Source of the DNA: Butyrivibrio sp. MC2021
GTDB taxonomy: Bacteria > Bacillota > Clostridia > Lachnospirales > Lachnospiraceae
Assembly (NCBI RefSeq): GCF_000621605.1
Contig: NZ_KK211316.1
Span: 1 to 64,000 of the forward strand
Direction of reading: 5' to 3'
Length of the DNA stretch: 64,000 nt
A model generated the notes under the pieces. The model saw only the letters and a list, made by a program, of their open reading frames with translations, did no database searches and was not told the origin of the DNA. Below are positions 36,976 through 45,997 of the stretch, piece by piece. A program made the translations under genes and the position numbers. Every line of letters begins with the position of its first letter. Within the stretch, counting starts at the first letter, position 1.

Positions 36976-38304
36976 TTACAGCACTTTCTTAAAAATTCCC
37001 GTATCATAATTACCGGATACAAAACGACTGTTATTCATAAATTTCATATGCATATCACGATTATTGCTGACTCCCACCAGAACAAATTCAGACAGGGCAC
37101 TTTTCATTTTTCTTATGGCCCCATCCCTGGTGGAGGCGCATACAATGAGCTTTCCCAGCATTGAATCGTAAAATGGAGTAACCTCACAGTTGGTATAAAG
37201 TGCCGAATCAAATCGCACATCCACGCCCCCTGGGATATGCAATAACTCTACTTTCCCTGTAGCAGGCTTAAAGCTGCTATTATCCTCGGCGCAGATCCTG
37301 CACTCAATCGCATGCCTGTTCCTGCGGATATCTTCCTGCTTAAAAGGAAGCTCCACACCAGCGGCTGTTCTTATCTGCCACTCCACAATATCGATCCCGC
37401 AGACCATCTCTGTGACAGAATGTTCAACCTGAAGCCTGGTATTCATCTCCATAAAATAAAAATCATTTCCCTGAAGCAAAAATTCCACGGTTCCTACAGT
37501 GACATAGCCCACTGCAGATGCAAGCCCCGTCGCGGCCTTATACATTTTCTCTCTGACCTCAAGAGGCAATATAGGAGCAGGACATTCCTCGATCAGCTTC
37601 TGATTTTTCCTTTGAATAGAGCAGTCTCTGTCTCCCAGAGCAATGACATTTCCTTTTTTATCAGCAATTATCTGGACTTCCACATGTTTTACGCCTTCCA
37701 GATATTTTTCCATAAATACTTCATCATCACCAAAGGATACAGCAGCTTCTTTTTTTACCTGAAAAAAAGCATTTTCCAGCTCCTTTTCTTCCCTGACGAT
37801 TCTTATGCCCTTGCCACCGCCTCCGGCTCTGGCTTTCAAAATAATTGGATATCCTATTTTTTCCGCCCAATCCTCAGCTTCTTTTAGATTTTTCAAAAGG
37901 CTGCTTCCCGGAGAAACAGGCACGTTTGCGCTGATGGCCAGATCTCGTGCGATTTCTTTCTGCCCCATTCTTGCCATTACTTCGTATGCCGGTCCGATAA
38001 AGGAAATTTCATTTTCTTCGCAAATTCTCGCAAATTCAGGGTTTTCAGACAGCATGCCGTAGCCGGGATGAATGGCCTCCGCTCCGGATCTTTTTGCCAC
38101 GGTAATTATGGAAGCCATATTTAAATAGCTGTCTTTTACCAGCGGTCCACCGATACAATAGCTCTCATCTGCCATCTCCACATGGAGGGCATCCCTGTCG
38201 GCAACAGAATAAATAGCAACAGTTTTTATTCCCATTTCCTTGCAGGCACGTATTATGCGGACTGCCACTTCGCCTCTGTTTGCAATAAGAATTTTAGAAA
38301 ACAT
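36976..38304 (-). CDS. accC: Biotin carboxylase
   Basis: A 442-residue AccC that carboxylates biotin on BCCP using ATP and bicarbonate. It shows the N-terminal KILIANRGEVAVRIIRA, the ATP-grasp glycine loop KARAGGGGKGIRIV, HVEVQIIADKKGNV, ERDCSIQRKNQK-like sequence (LGDRDCSIQRKNQK) and EMNTRLQVEHSVTE. AAGGAG precedes the start, and the gene begins 1 bp after the fabZ stop. A degenerate iteron-like stretch at 37648-37665 is best explained by the conserved protein. Confidence 0.97.
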   Translation of the reverse strand: MFSKILIANRGEVAVRIIRACKEMGIKTVAIYSVADRDALHVEMADESYCIGGPLVKDSYLNMASIITVAKRSGAEAIHPGYGMLSENPEFARICEENEISFIGPAYEVMARMGQKEIARDLAISANVPVSPGSSLLKNLKEAEDWAEKIGYPIILKARAGGGGKGIRIVREEKELENAFFQVKKEAAVSFGDDEVFMEKYLEGVKHVEVQIIADKKGNVIALGDRDCSIQRKNQKLIEECPAPILPLEVREKMYKAATGLASAVGYVTVGTVEFLLQGNDFYFMEMNTRLQVEHSVTEMVCGIDIVEWQIRTAAGVELPFKQEDIRRNRHAIECRICAEDNSSFKPATGKVELLHIPGGVDVRFDSALYTNCEVTPFYDSMLGKLIVCASTRDGAIRKMKSALSEFVLVGVSNNRDMHMKFMNNSRFVSGNYDTGIFKKVL

Positions 38305-38305
38305 T

Positions 38306-38740
38306 TCAGCTCTCCTTTTCTTCTTTTACAATTGCAAAAGAAAAATCTCCATTCATGCATCTTTTTCCATCCACCGAAATTTCTCCGTGAAGCATGTACA
38401 TCGGTGGAAATTCTTTTAATATTTTGGTGTCAATGCGAATCTTGTCCCCGGGTTTTATCATCCCTCTGAATTTGACCTTATCAAGGCCTGTATATACAGG
38501 AATAAATCCCTCCTGAATCATTTTATCCGCAAATAATACGCAGGCTGACTGAGCCATCATTTCGCACTGGATAACTCCGGGAACGATGGGATTTCCTGGA
38601 AAATGTCCCTGAAGAAAATATTCGTCGCCTTTGACCGTATAAAATCCTGTGGCGGTCCCATCCTCATTTACGTAAGCCTCCTCCACCAGTAGCATAGGCT
38701 CTCTGTGAGGGAGTATTTTTTTTAATTCCTCTTTATTCAT
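38306..38740 (-). CDS. fabZ: 3-hydroxyacyl-ACP dehydratase FabZ
   Basis: A 144-residue hot-dog-fold dehydratase. The N terminus ILPHREPMLLVEEA and the active-site segment GHFPGNPIVPGVIQCEMMAQ (catalytic His and Glu) are typical. It removes water from 3-hydroxyacyl-ACP. It lies between accB (19-bp gap) and accC in the usual clostridial order. Confidence 0.96.
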   Translation of the reverse strand: MNKEELKKILPHREPMLLVEEAYVNEDGTATGFYTVKGDEYFLQGHFPGNPIVPGVIQCEMMAQSACVLFADKMIQEGFIPVYTGLDKVKFRGMIKPGDKIRIDTKILKEFPPMYMLHGEISVDGKRCMNGDFSFAIVKEEKES

Positions 38741-38759
38741 TTTTTGTCCCTATATAAAA

Positions 38760-39143
38760 TCAATCAATTACAAAAAGCACCTGGTTGTATTCAACAAGAT
38801 CCCCATCACTCGCTGTTATTTCCTTTATTTCCCCGTCCACCGGTGCAAGAACCTCATTTAGCATTTTCATCGCTTCAATGGTACAGATACATTCTCCCTT
38901 ACGGACCATATCACCCACCTTTAAAGGCTCTTTTTCTCCCACTTTCCCATAAAAAATGCCGAGTAAAGGAGCCTTGACTTCCGTTCCCTTTTTAGTCACC
39001 TTTTCCTCAATTGGCGGAGTAATTACCGGTTTAGCAGAATTATTTTTTTTCTTGAGAGTTAATTTGAAATCCCCCTCTTCCACAGAAAGCTCAGAAAGTC
39101 CTAATCTTTCAAATAAATCACCGTAATCCTTTAATGAATTCAT
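38760..39143 (-). CDS. accB: Biotin carboxyl carrier protein of acetyl-CoA carboxylase
   Basis: A 127-residue BCCP. The biotinylated lysine is K93 in EAMKMLNE, in a C-terminal biotinyl domain that begins at APLLGIFYG. A linker at residues 30-55 is rich in Lys and Pro and includes KVTKKGTE, encoded by an iteron copy. It starts 2 bp after the fabF stop. Confidence 0.96.
   Translation of the reverse strand: MNSLKDYGDLFERLGLSELSVEEGDFKLTLKKKNNSAKPVITPPIEEKVTKKGTEVKAPLLGIFYGKVGEKEPLKVGDMVRKGECICTIEAMKMLNEVLAPVDGEIKEITASDGDLVEYNQVLFVID
38984..39004 (-). repeat. Dispersed iteron copy inside accB
   Basis: On the minus strand it reads AAAAGGTGACTAAAAAGGGAA, matching the origin copy at 50557-50576 over AAAGGTGACTAAAAAGGGAA. 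Here the reading frame is AAG GTG ACT AAA AAG GGA (KVTKKG), one base out of phase with the accA and ligase copies. It lies in the non-conserved BCCP linker. Shared DNA with different protein argues for selection on DNA. Confidence 0.85.
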
Positions 39144-39145
39144 TT

Positions 39146-40390
39146 TTATTTTTCCTCTGAGTATTTTTTAAAGGCTATGCAGGCATTATGTCCTCCAAAA
39201 CCAAGGGAAGTGCTTATTGCGAAATCCACTTCGGCCTCTACAGCTTTATTGGGAGTATAATTCAGATCACATTCCTCATCCTTTTCCTTGTAATTTATTG
39301 TTGGAGGGATAATGCCATCCTTTAATGCCAGCACAGATGCAATTGCTTCTACCGCACCGGTCGCTCCCATCATATGTCCCGTCATAGACTTGGTGGAGCT
39401 CACATGGATATCATATGCTTTTTTACCAAACACCGCCTTAATAGCCTTTGTTTCCATGGCATCGTTTAAATGTGTTCCTGTGCCGTGGGCATTTATGTAA
39501 ATTTCGTTTTCATCGGTTATTCCTGCTTCTTTAACGGTATTTTTAATTGCTCTTATTGCACCGTCTCCCTCCGGATCCGGAGCTGTAATATGATATGCGT
39601 CTGCGGTATTACCATAGCCCGCAACTTCAGCCAGGATCTTTGCTCCACGCTTTTTGGCATGTTCATATTCCTCAAGAAGCAATATTCCTGCTCCTTCGCC
39701 CATGACAAAGCCGCCTCTTCTCTTGTCAAAAGGAAGGCTGCCTTCCTCCGGTTTTTCTGAAAGATTCAGCGCCTGACAATTAACAAATCCTGCCATGGCC
39801 AGTTCATTTATTGATGCTTCGCTACCACCTGCTATTATTGCATCCGCGTATCCGTGCCTTATGGCGCGGAAGGCTTCACCAATTGTATGGGTTGAGGTCG
39901 CACAGGCTGTAACAACAGGAAGTGTCGGTCCTTTGGCTCCGAATTTAATTGAAACGGCCCCTGCAGCCATATTGCTGATCATCATAGGTACAAAAAACGG
40001 AGATACCATCTCAGGTCCTTTTTCATAGAGCTTTTTTGTCTCTCTGATGGTGGTATTTATTCCGCCAATTCCTGAACCGATATAAACGCCAAATCGCTCT
40101 TTATCCAACTCGGATTCCAGAATCCCGCTCTGCTCAACAGCCTGCTTCGCAGCTCCCATGGCATATTGCATGAAAAGATCGGATTTTCTGATTTCCTGCA
40201 TTGTGTCGTAGTAAGATTTTGGCTCAAATTCCTTGACCTCGGCATCAAGACTCACCTTAAGTCCCGAAGCATCAAATCTGCTGATCTTATCTATTCCGCA
40301 TACACCGTTTTTGAGATTATTCCAAAAAGTATCAATATCATTTCCCACAGGAGAAATAACTCCCATTCCGGTCACAACAACTCTATACAT
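39146..40390 (-). CDS. fabF: Beta-ketoacyl-ACP synthase II
   Basis: A 414-residue elongating condensing enzyme. The catalytic Cys is in TACATSTHTIGEAF, and the two histidines are in INAHGTGT and TKSMTGHMMGA. It extends acyl-ACP with malonyl-ACP. Its start overlaps the fabG stop by 8 bp, with GGAGGAATGT as ribosome site inside fabG. Confidence 0.97.
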   Translation of the reverse strand: MYRVVVTGMGVISPVGNDIDTFWNNLKNGVCGIDKISRFDASGLKVSLDAEVKEFEPKSYYDTMQEIRKSDLFMQYAMGAAKQAVEQSGILESELDKERFGVYIGSGIGGINTTIRETKKLYEKGPEMVSPFFVPMMISNMAAGAVSIKFGAKGPTLPVVTACATSTHTIGEAFRAIRHGYADAIIAGGSEASINELAMAGFVNCQALNLSEKPEEGSLPFDKRRGGFVMGEGAGILLLEEYEHAKKRGAKILAEVAGYGNTADAYHITAPDPEGDGAIRAIKNTVKEAGITDENEIYINAHGTGTHLNDAMETKAIKAVFGKKAYDIHVSSTKSMTGHMMGATGAVEAIASVLALKDGIIPPTINYKEKDEECDLNYTPNKAVEAEVDFAISTSLGFGGHNACIAFKKYSEEK

Positions 40391-41126
40391 ACATTCCTCC
40401 GTCTACTTTTATCACTTCACCTGTTATATATGATGAATTTTCGCTCCCAAGAAAAAGGGCAAGATTTGCCACATCCTCAGGTTGCCCCAGCCTTTCTATG
40501 GCAAGTGATTTTTTCAGTTCCTCGTGGGCTGCCTCCGACAGTTTGGCGGTCATGGCTGTCTCTATATATCCCGGAGCGATTGCATTACATCTGATATTTT
40601 TCCTGCCATATTCCTTTGCCACTGACTTGGTAAATCCAATAATCCCTGCTTTTGACGCCGCATAATTGGTTTGTCCACGATTTCCCATAAGACCGACAAC
40701 AGAGCTGATATTTACGATATTCCCGCCTCTTTGTCTGATAAAATTTCTTATAAATGCCCGGGTCACAAACATTGTCCCCTTCAGATTGATGTCGATCACA
40801 TCATCAATATCCATTATCCCAAGGCTTGGAAGAAGGTTATCCCTGGTTATTCCTGCATTATTTACCAGGATATCAACCTTGCCGAAATCAGCTATTATTT
40901 CCTCTGCAACGGAAGCTACCTGATCCGGATCCGAGACATCACAGATATAGAGCCTTACTTTTCTGCCTGTTTCCGAAAGCTCCAAAATTGCACTTTCTGC
41001 TTCCTCTGTCTTTCTGGTTGCAATAACAGCTATATCCGCGCCGTTTTCTGCGTATTTACCTGCTATTGCCTGACCTATTCCCCTGGTACCGCCTGTAATA
41101 ACGGCAACTTTGTTTTCTAAGATCAT
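40383..41126 (-). CDS. fabG: 3-oxoacyl-ACP reductase FabG
   Basis: A 247-residue short-chain dehydrogenase. NADPH loop TGGTRGIGQAIA, NNAG, the Ser in NISSVVG and the YAASK catalytic pair are present; the C terminus VDGGMYV is usual. The start at 41126 follows GAGGAGAAAAA; a longer frame to 41165 overlaps fabD and has no ribosome site. It overlaps fabF downstream by 8 bp. Confidence 0.96.
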   Translation of the reverse strand: MILENKVAVITGGTRGIGQAIAGKYAENGADIAVIATRKTEEAESAILELSETGRKVRLYICDVSDPDQVASVAEEIIADFGKVDILVNNAGITRDNLLPSLGIMDIDDVIDINLKGTMFVTRAFIRNFIRQRGGNIVNISSVVGLMGNRGQTNYAASKAGIIGFTKSVAKEYGRKNIRCNAIAPGYIETAMTAKLSEAAHEELKKSLAIERLGQPEDVANLALFLGSENSSYITGEVIKVDGGMYV

Positions 41127-41154
41127 TTTTTCTCCTCTGACAATCACCTCTGAT

Positions 41155-42084
41155 TCAGACCGCAAGAGCTTCCTTCACCTTCATCAGAGACTCCATATCG
41201 CTTACATTAAAAATCCTGGCCTCAGGCGCAATCCTCTTTACGAAGCCTGACAATGTCTTTCCGGGGCCACATTCAATAAATGTATCAATACCATCTGCTA
41301 TCATATTTCTTATGGTTTCTTCCCACCTGACACTGTTTGATACCTGAAGAGCCAGTGTTTCAGCCATATCTGCTTTATTTTCCGGGTATGGTCTGCCGTT
41401 CATATTTGCATAAAGAGGTATTTCCGATTTATTTAAATTAAATGTTTTTTGATCCTGAAGAACACTTTTTATATGCTCTGTGGCCTTACTCATATAAGGT
41501 GTGTGAAAAGGTCCTCCCACTGCTATCTCGACGAATCTTATTTTTTTCTCGGAAAGCTTGTTTTTTAAATTTTCGATTTTTTCTTTTTTTCCTGAAACCA
41601 CAATCTGTCCCGGACAGTTATAATTTACCGGAAAAACCCCTGTTTCTTCGCAAACCTGCTCGAGTTCACCCCTGTCCATTCTAAGAACGGCCACCATGCT
41701 TCCTTCTGTTTCTTCAGCAGCTTTCTGCATGGCTTTTCCTCTGGAACAGACAAGCTTGAATGCATCTTCTTTCGACATAACCTTTGAAACGGCAAGTCCA
41801 ACCACTTCTCCCAATGAAAATCCCGCTGTTGCATCAGCTTTGATGCCTTCGCTTTCCAATGCCATAACACTTGCTATGTCAGCCAAAAACACACAGGGCT
41901 GGGTATTTTCTGTTTTTTTCAGCTCTTCTTCTGTTCCACAGATTATCTGAGATAATGTTCCCGGCCTTATAGCTTCCGCAACTCCGAAAAAATCATGCAC
42001 TTCTTTTATGTTCTCAAAAAATTCCTTTGCCATTCCCGGATACTGGCTTCCCTGCCCCGCAAGTAAAAATGCTATTTTTCCCAT
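41155..42084 (-). CDS. fabD: Malonyl-CoA:ACP transacylase
   Basis: A 309-residue FabD that loads malonyl groups on ACP. Motifs are LLAGQGSQYPGM, the nucleophile S90 in GFSLGEVVGLA (Phe replaces the usual His), the later VGGPFHTPYM with the catalytic His, and ECGPGKTLSG near the end. GGGAG precedes the start. It lies 13 bp after fabK. Confidence 0.96.
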   Translation of the reverse strand: MGKIAFLLAGQGSQYPGMAKEFFENIKEVHDFFGVAEAIRPGTLSQIICGTEEELKKTENTQPCVFLADIASVMALESEGIKADATAGFSLGEVVGLAVSKVMSKEDAFKLVCSRGKAMQKAAEETEGSMVAVLRMDRGELEQVCEETGVFPVNYNCPGQIVVSGKKEKIENLKNKLSEKKIRFVEIAVGGPFHTPYMSKATEHIKSVLQDQKTFNLNKSEIPLYANMNGRPYPENKADMAETLALQVSNSVRWEETIRNMIADGIDTFIECGPGKTLSGFVKRIAPEARIFNVSDMESLMKVKEALAV

Positions 42085-42097
42085 TTATTTCTCCCAT

Positions 42098-43027
42098 TCA
42101 TGTACCCATCAGAACAAAAGCATCTCTGCATATTCCGGTTACTATTTCCTCGCAGGTATTTTCACTGTTTACCAGACCTGCGATCTGTCCACACATGCAG
42201 GATCCTGTTTTTACATCCCCTTCAATCGCTGCTCTCCTGAGGGCCCCTGCTCCCATCTTTTCAAGTACCTCTGCAGGTGTATCTGCCTTTGACTCCAATT
42301 CATTAAAATCACGTGTCATTCTATTTTTCAGCGCTCTTACCGGATGTCCAAGACTTTTTCCCGTAACGATTGTGTCTCTGTCCTTGGCTTTTAATACTTT
42401 TTCCTTATAATTCTGATGAACATTACATTCTTTTGCCGTAAGGAATCTTGTTCCCATCTGGACAGCCTTGGCTCCCAGCATAAACGCTGCAGCCATTCCA
42501 CGGCCGTCTGCTATTCCTCCTGCTGCAATTACAGGGATGTTCACAGCATCAACAACCTGTGGCACCAGCGCCATTGTCGTTGTTTCACCTACATGGCCTC
42601 CGGATTCACATCCCTCTGCTACCACCGCACAGGCTCCCATCCTCTCGGTCATAACAGCCAGGGGCACACTGGCTACCACGCAGATCACCTTTACTCCTGC
42701 ATTTTTGAGTTTTTCCATGTATTTCGCAGGGTTTCCCGCTCCCGTGGTAACAACCTTTATTTTTTCTTCGCAGACCACATCCACGGCTTCTTCGATATAT
42801 GGACTCATCAGCATGAGATTTACACCAAAGGGCTTATCCGTCAGACTCTTCGCCTTTTTTATCTGCTCCCTGAGCTGCTCACCGTTTGAGTTCATCGCGG
42901 CTATAAGCCCCAGGCCTCCTGCATTTGATACCGCAGCTGCCAGCTCAGCGTCTGCAATCCAGGCCATTCCTCCCTGAATAACCGGATATTCTATGCCCAG
43001 CAGCTCGCAAATCGGATTTTTTTCCAT
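42098..43027 (-). CDS. fabK: Enoyl-ACP reductase II (FMN-dependent)
   Basis: A 309-residue nitronate-monooxygenase-like FabK: IEYPVIQGGMAWIADAELAAAVSNAGGLG, EGCESGGHVG, VIAAGGIADGRGMAAAFMLGAKAVQMGTRFL. It completes each elongation cycle. FabK use rather than FabI predicts resistance to triclosan-type inhibition of FabI. GAGGAG precedes the ATG. It sits directly after acpP. Confidence 0.95.
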   Translation of the reverse strand: MEKNPICELLGIEYPVIQGGMAWIADAELAAAVSNAGGLGLIAAMNSNGEQLREQIKKAKSLTDKPFGVNLMLMSPYIEEAVDVVCEEKIKVVTTGAGNPAKYMEKLKNAGVKVICVVASVPLAVMTERMGACAVVAEGCESGGHVGETTTMALVPQVVDAVNIPVIAAGGIADGRGMAAAFMLGAKAVQMGTRFLTAKECNVHQNYKEKVLKAKDRDTIVTGKSLGHPVRALKNRMTRDFNELESKADTPAEVLEKMGAGALRRAAIEGDVKTGSCMCGQIAGLVNSENTCEEIVTGICRDAFVLMGT

Positions 43028-43038
43028 TTCTGCTCCTC

Positions 43039-43260
43039 TTACTGCTTCTCGATCAGTTCTGCAAGTTTTTCAATAGTTGTTATCTCCTGTGAAAGTTCGA
43101 TCTTGCAATCCAGTTCTTCCTGCATCTGCATAACAAGCTCCATAATGTCCAGTGAATCAAGTCCAATATCTGTAAAAGTGTCTGTGGCTTTGATCTCTGA
43201 TTCCTCCTTGTCCAGATACTCCGCAATTATTCTGATGATTGTTCCCTTAACGTCTTTCAT
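43039..43260 (-). CDS. acpP: Acyl carrier protein
   Basis: A 73-residue acidic ACP. The phosphopantetheine serine is S36 in DIGLDSLDIMELVM. It carries the growing acyl chain and is the first gene of the operon. AAGGAG lies upstream. Two tandem iteron copies lie 31-70 bp before the start codon, in the likely promoter or leader. No fabH precedes it, unlike the common clostridial order. Confidence 0.97.
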   Translation of the reverse strand: MKDVKGTIIRIIAEYLDKEESEIKATDTFTDIGLDSLDIMELVMQMQEELDCKIELSQEITTIEKLAELIEKQ

Positions 43261-43290
43261 TTTTCATTCTCCTTTTCCCTTAATTTTCCA

Positions 43291-43311
43291 TTCCCTTTTT
43301 GTTCACCTTTT
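43291..43311 (-). repeat. Iteron copy upstream of acpP (proximal)
   Basis: On the minus strand it reads AAAAGGTGAACAAAAAGGGAA, closest to the origin copy at 50599-50620 (GGTGAACAAAATAGGAAT). It is non-coding, 31 bp before the acpP start, and abuts the next copy. Confidence 0.82.
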
Positions 43312-43330
43312 ATTCCTTTTTCAGTCACTT
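43311..43330 (-). repeat. Iteron copy upstream of acpP (distal)
   Basis: On the minus strand it reads AAGTGACTGAAAAAGGAATA, close to the origin copies with AGTGAC and AAAAAGGAA. It lies in tandem with the proximal copy at a 20-bp period, about two helical turns, so both would be bound on one face. Confidence 0.8.
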
Positions 43331-43379
43331 GTGCCCAAAAAGCCCTTGAAATCACTTATTTCTTTGCTACAATAAACTT

Positions 43380-43461
43380 GGGGCTTACCCCCAGGTCAAG
43401 AATTTTTTTGAATAAATTTTATCGAAATTATAACCATCAAAATTTGGGGCATTTTAGCCCC
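43380..43461. promoter_or_regulatory. G+C-rich inverted repeats between acpP and the MerR gene
   Basis: GGGGCTTACCCC (43380-43391) and GGGGCATTTTAGCCCC (43446-43461) stand out in an A+T-rich divergent promoter region. They could be operators for the MerR-family regulator encoded at 43524. Their centres are about 68 bp apart. Confidence 0.35.
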
Positions 43462-43523
43462 GAAAACCATTTTTATGACTTACTTATCGTTTTTGACACA
43501 AAAATCGAAATTAGAGGGCAAAT

Positions 43524-44372
43524 ATGGACAAAAATAATTATTCCGGGGATAAAATGGATTATTCACTCAGCGTAGGACAATTCGCCAAGCTCTGTGAAAC
43601 CACAAGAGACACTTTGAGATATTATTATGAGCAGGATATTCTGATTCCAAGAATCGATTCCGAAAACGGATACCATTATTATTCAGCTTCACAGATCAGC
43701 TCATTCTTTTTTATCAGCACAATGAGGCAGGCGGGTTGTTCGATAAAAGAAATTAAAAATATAATTCATAATTCCACCAAGGATAGTCTCACAAACATGG
43801 TTAATTCCAAAATTCTTGATATGCAGATGCAGCTTTATCTGATAAATAAAAAAATCAGTTCTCTCCATCTCGCTATGTGGATACTTGGAAAATATGATTC
43901 CGATAATTCCGGAATCCCTTCTCTGGACATTATTCCCGAGATCAGTATAACCGCAACTGAAATTAAAAATTCCGGTAAAGCATATCACACAGCTGACATA
44001 GCATCAGACATTTCCGTTCACCTAAAAACAACCTCAAGTGAAGGTGCTCTTTCCGGATTTCCCACCGGTGTGACTATTTCTTATGCCGATCTTGTGAATA
44101 AAAAATATGTTTATAACAGCATTGTCAGTTTATCTCTTCTACCTGCCGATAATATTCAAAGCAGGCCTTTAAACAGTACTCTTGCCGTCACCTGCTACCA
44201 TGACAATATGGATATCAACATTGATGAAACTTACGAAAAAATAACACAATTTATTCAGAATAATAATTTAATTCCCTGCTCAGATCTGTATTCCATCAGT
44301 CTTTTTAATTTATACAGCAAGGAAAAAATGCATAATTATTTTAAATATTTATTTATTTGTGTTACACAATAG
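43524..44372 (+). CDS. MerR family transcriptional regulator, divergent from the FASII operon
   Basis: A 282-residue regulator. The N-terminal winged helix begins SVGQFAKLCETTRDTLRYYYEQDIL, then QAGCSIKEIKNII, followed by a coiled dimer helix. The C-terminal 150 residues look like a GyrI-type effector domain. Position suggests control of the FASII operon, in place of the FabT or FapR regulators usual in Firmicutes, or of the MATE pump downstream. AGAGGG precedes the ATG at 43524; ATG at 43554 after GGGGAT is an alternative that begins closer to the HTH. Confidence 0.88.
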   Translation: MDKNNYSGDKMDYSLSVGQFAKLCETTRDTLRYYYEQDILIPRIDSENGYHYYSASQISSFFFISTMRQAGCSIKEIKNIIHNSTKDSLTNMVNSKILDMQMQLYLINKKISSLHLAMWILGKYDSDNSGIPSLDIIPEISITATEIKNSGKAYHTADIASDISVHLKTTSSEGALSGFPTGVTISYADLVNKKYVYNSIVSLSLLPADNIQSRPLNSTLAVTCYHDNMDINIDETYEKITQFIQNNNLIPCSDLYSISLFNLYSKEKMHNYFKYLFICVTQ

Positions 44373-44453
44373 AAAATTCTCTTATGATTATTTTAAATAC
44401 ATGCTATACTTTGTACTTTGAGCGAAAAACAAATTATAGAAAAGGATATTCAG

Positions 44454-45812
44454 ATGAACACAAAAGAAAACAAAATGGGTGTAATGCCCGTAAAACAGCT
44501 GATAATCAGCATGTCCCTGCCAATGATGCTTTCGATGCTTGTGCAGGCTCTCTACAATGTTGTTGACAGTATATTCGTTGCCCAGATTGGTGATGGCCAA
44601 TCCGCACTTGCCGCAGTTACACTTGCATTCCCCATGCAAAATCTGATGATTGCAGTCAGCTCCGGTACCGGTGTCGGAATAAATGCTCTTTTATCCCGTT
44701 CTCTTGGCGCAAAGGATTTTGCAAAGTCTGATTCAGCTGCAAATAACGGACTTCTGCTTACATTTATCAATTACATCATTTTCCTGGTTATCGGAATATT
44801 TTTCGCCGGTGCTTTTATTAACACTCAGACTTCAGATCCAATAATCAGGTCCTATGGAACAGAATACCTCAGTATTATTTGCTGTTTTTCAGTGGCACTG
44901 TTTTTCCAGATGACTTTTGAGCGACTTCTCCAGTCAACAGGAAAGACTCTTTTCAGCATGATCTCTCAGGGAACAGGTGCTATTGTTAATATTATTTTTG
45001 ATCCTCTTTTTATCTTTGGATTTGGTCCTATTCCTGCTCTTGGAGTTGCAGGTGCTGCATATGCCACTATTTTAGGCCAGTTAATCGGTTGTTCCATCGG
45101 TATCTTTTGCAATTTGAGATTTAATAAAGAAATTAATTTTAGTTTTCACAAAATTATCGCTCCCGATTCCTCAACCATCAGAGATATCTACTATGTAGGT
45201 GTTCCCTCAATTCTTATGATGTCAATCGGTTCTGTAATGACCTATATGATGAACCTTATCCTTGGTACATTTTCATCTATAGCCATCTCTGTATTTGGTG
45301 TTTATTTCAGACTTCAGAGCTTCTTCTTTATGCCTGTTTTCGGACTTAACAATGGTCTTATTCCCGTTCTTGCATATAATTACGGAGCCAGAAACAAGGC
45401 CAGGATCAAAGAATCTCTTAAATTTGCTCTGATACTTGCCGTTTCAATCATGTGTATCGGTGCTGTATGCTTCTTATCCATTCCCGAAGCGCTTCTGCAT
45501 TTATTCAACGCTTCAGATGAGATGATCAGCATCGGCGTTCCAGCTCTTCGTACTATTTGCCTCTCATTCCCGCTGGCAGGGGTTTGTATAGCCATGGGAT
45601 CCATATTCCAGGCCTTTTCCAAGAGTTTTTATTCTCTTATCGTATCTGTAGGCCGTCAATTGGTTGTGCTTATTCCTGCAGCCTGGCTTTTGTCCAGAAC
45701 CGGAGTACTTGCAAATGTGTGGTTTGCCTTCCCTATTGCGGAATTAGCCTCACTTGTTCTTTCAACCTTCTTCTTTACTAAACTTTACAGATCCACTGTT
45801 TCAACTCTCTGA
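44454..45812 (+). CDS. MATE family efflux pump
   Basis: A 452-residue multidrug and toxin extrusion protein with about twelve hydrophobic segments and the two-half repeat. It shows QALYNVVDSIFVAQIGDG near the N terminus and LQSFFFMPVFGLNNGLIPVLAYNYGA in the second half. It probably exports cationic compounds using sodium or protons. AAAAGGAT lies 6 bp before the ATG at 44454. It follows the MerR gene by 81 bp and may be its target. A terminator follows. Confidence 0.93.
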   Translation: MNTKENKMGVMPVKQLIISMSLPMMLSMLVQALYNVVDSIFVAQIGDGQSALAAVTLAFPMQNLMIAVSSGTGVGINALLSRSLGAKDFAKSDSAANNGLLLTFINYIIFLVIGIFFAGAFINTQTSDPIIRSYGTEYLSIICCFSVALFFQMTFERLLQSTGKTLFSMISQGTGAIVNIIFDPLFIFGFGPIPALGVAGAAYATILGQLIGCSIGIFCNLRFNKEINFSFHKIIAPDSSTIRDIYYVGVPSILMMSIGSVMTYMMNLILGTFSSIAISVFGVYFRLQSFFFMPVFGLNNGLIPVLAYNYGARNKARIKESLKFALILAVSIMCIGAVCFLSIPEALLHLFNASDEMISIGVPALRTICLSFPLAGVCIAMGSIFQAFSKSFYSLIVSVGRQLVVLIPAAWLLSRTGVLANVWFAFPIAELASLVLSTFFFTKLYRSTVSTL

Positions 45813-45857
45813 TTTGCTCTGAATTATCCCGGAGTTTATTTTAAAAAGTATTGAATT

Positions 45858-45893
45858 TAGCGGTTTTTAAGTATAGTGCACTAAAAACCGCTA
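45858..45893 (+). terminator. Terminator of the MATE gene
   Basis: AGCGGTTTTTA pairs with TAAAAACCGCT, followed by TATTATTTTAGG, 45 bp past the MATE stop. Confidence 0.75.
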
Positions 45894-45997
45894 TTATTTT
45901 AGGCATTTTTGCGCACAAAACGTCTTGTATAGCGCATAAAATGGGTGTACAATTTTTTTTGTAGTTTAATAATCCTATTTTGAGGGAGGTAAAATCC

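Noticed and set aside
37648..37665. Iteron-like stretch in accC
   Set aside because: It lacks GGTGAC, and the encoded ADKKGNV is highly conserved in biotin carboxylases, which explains the match.
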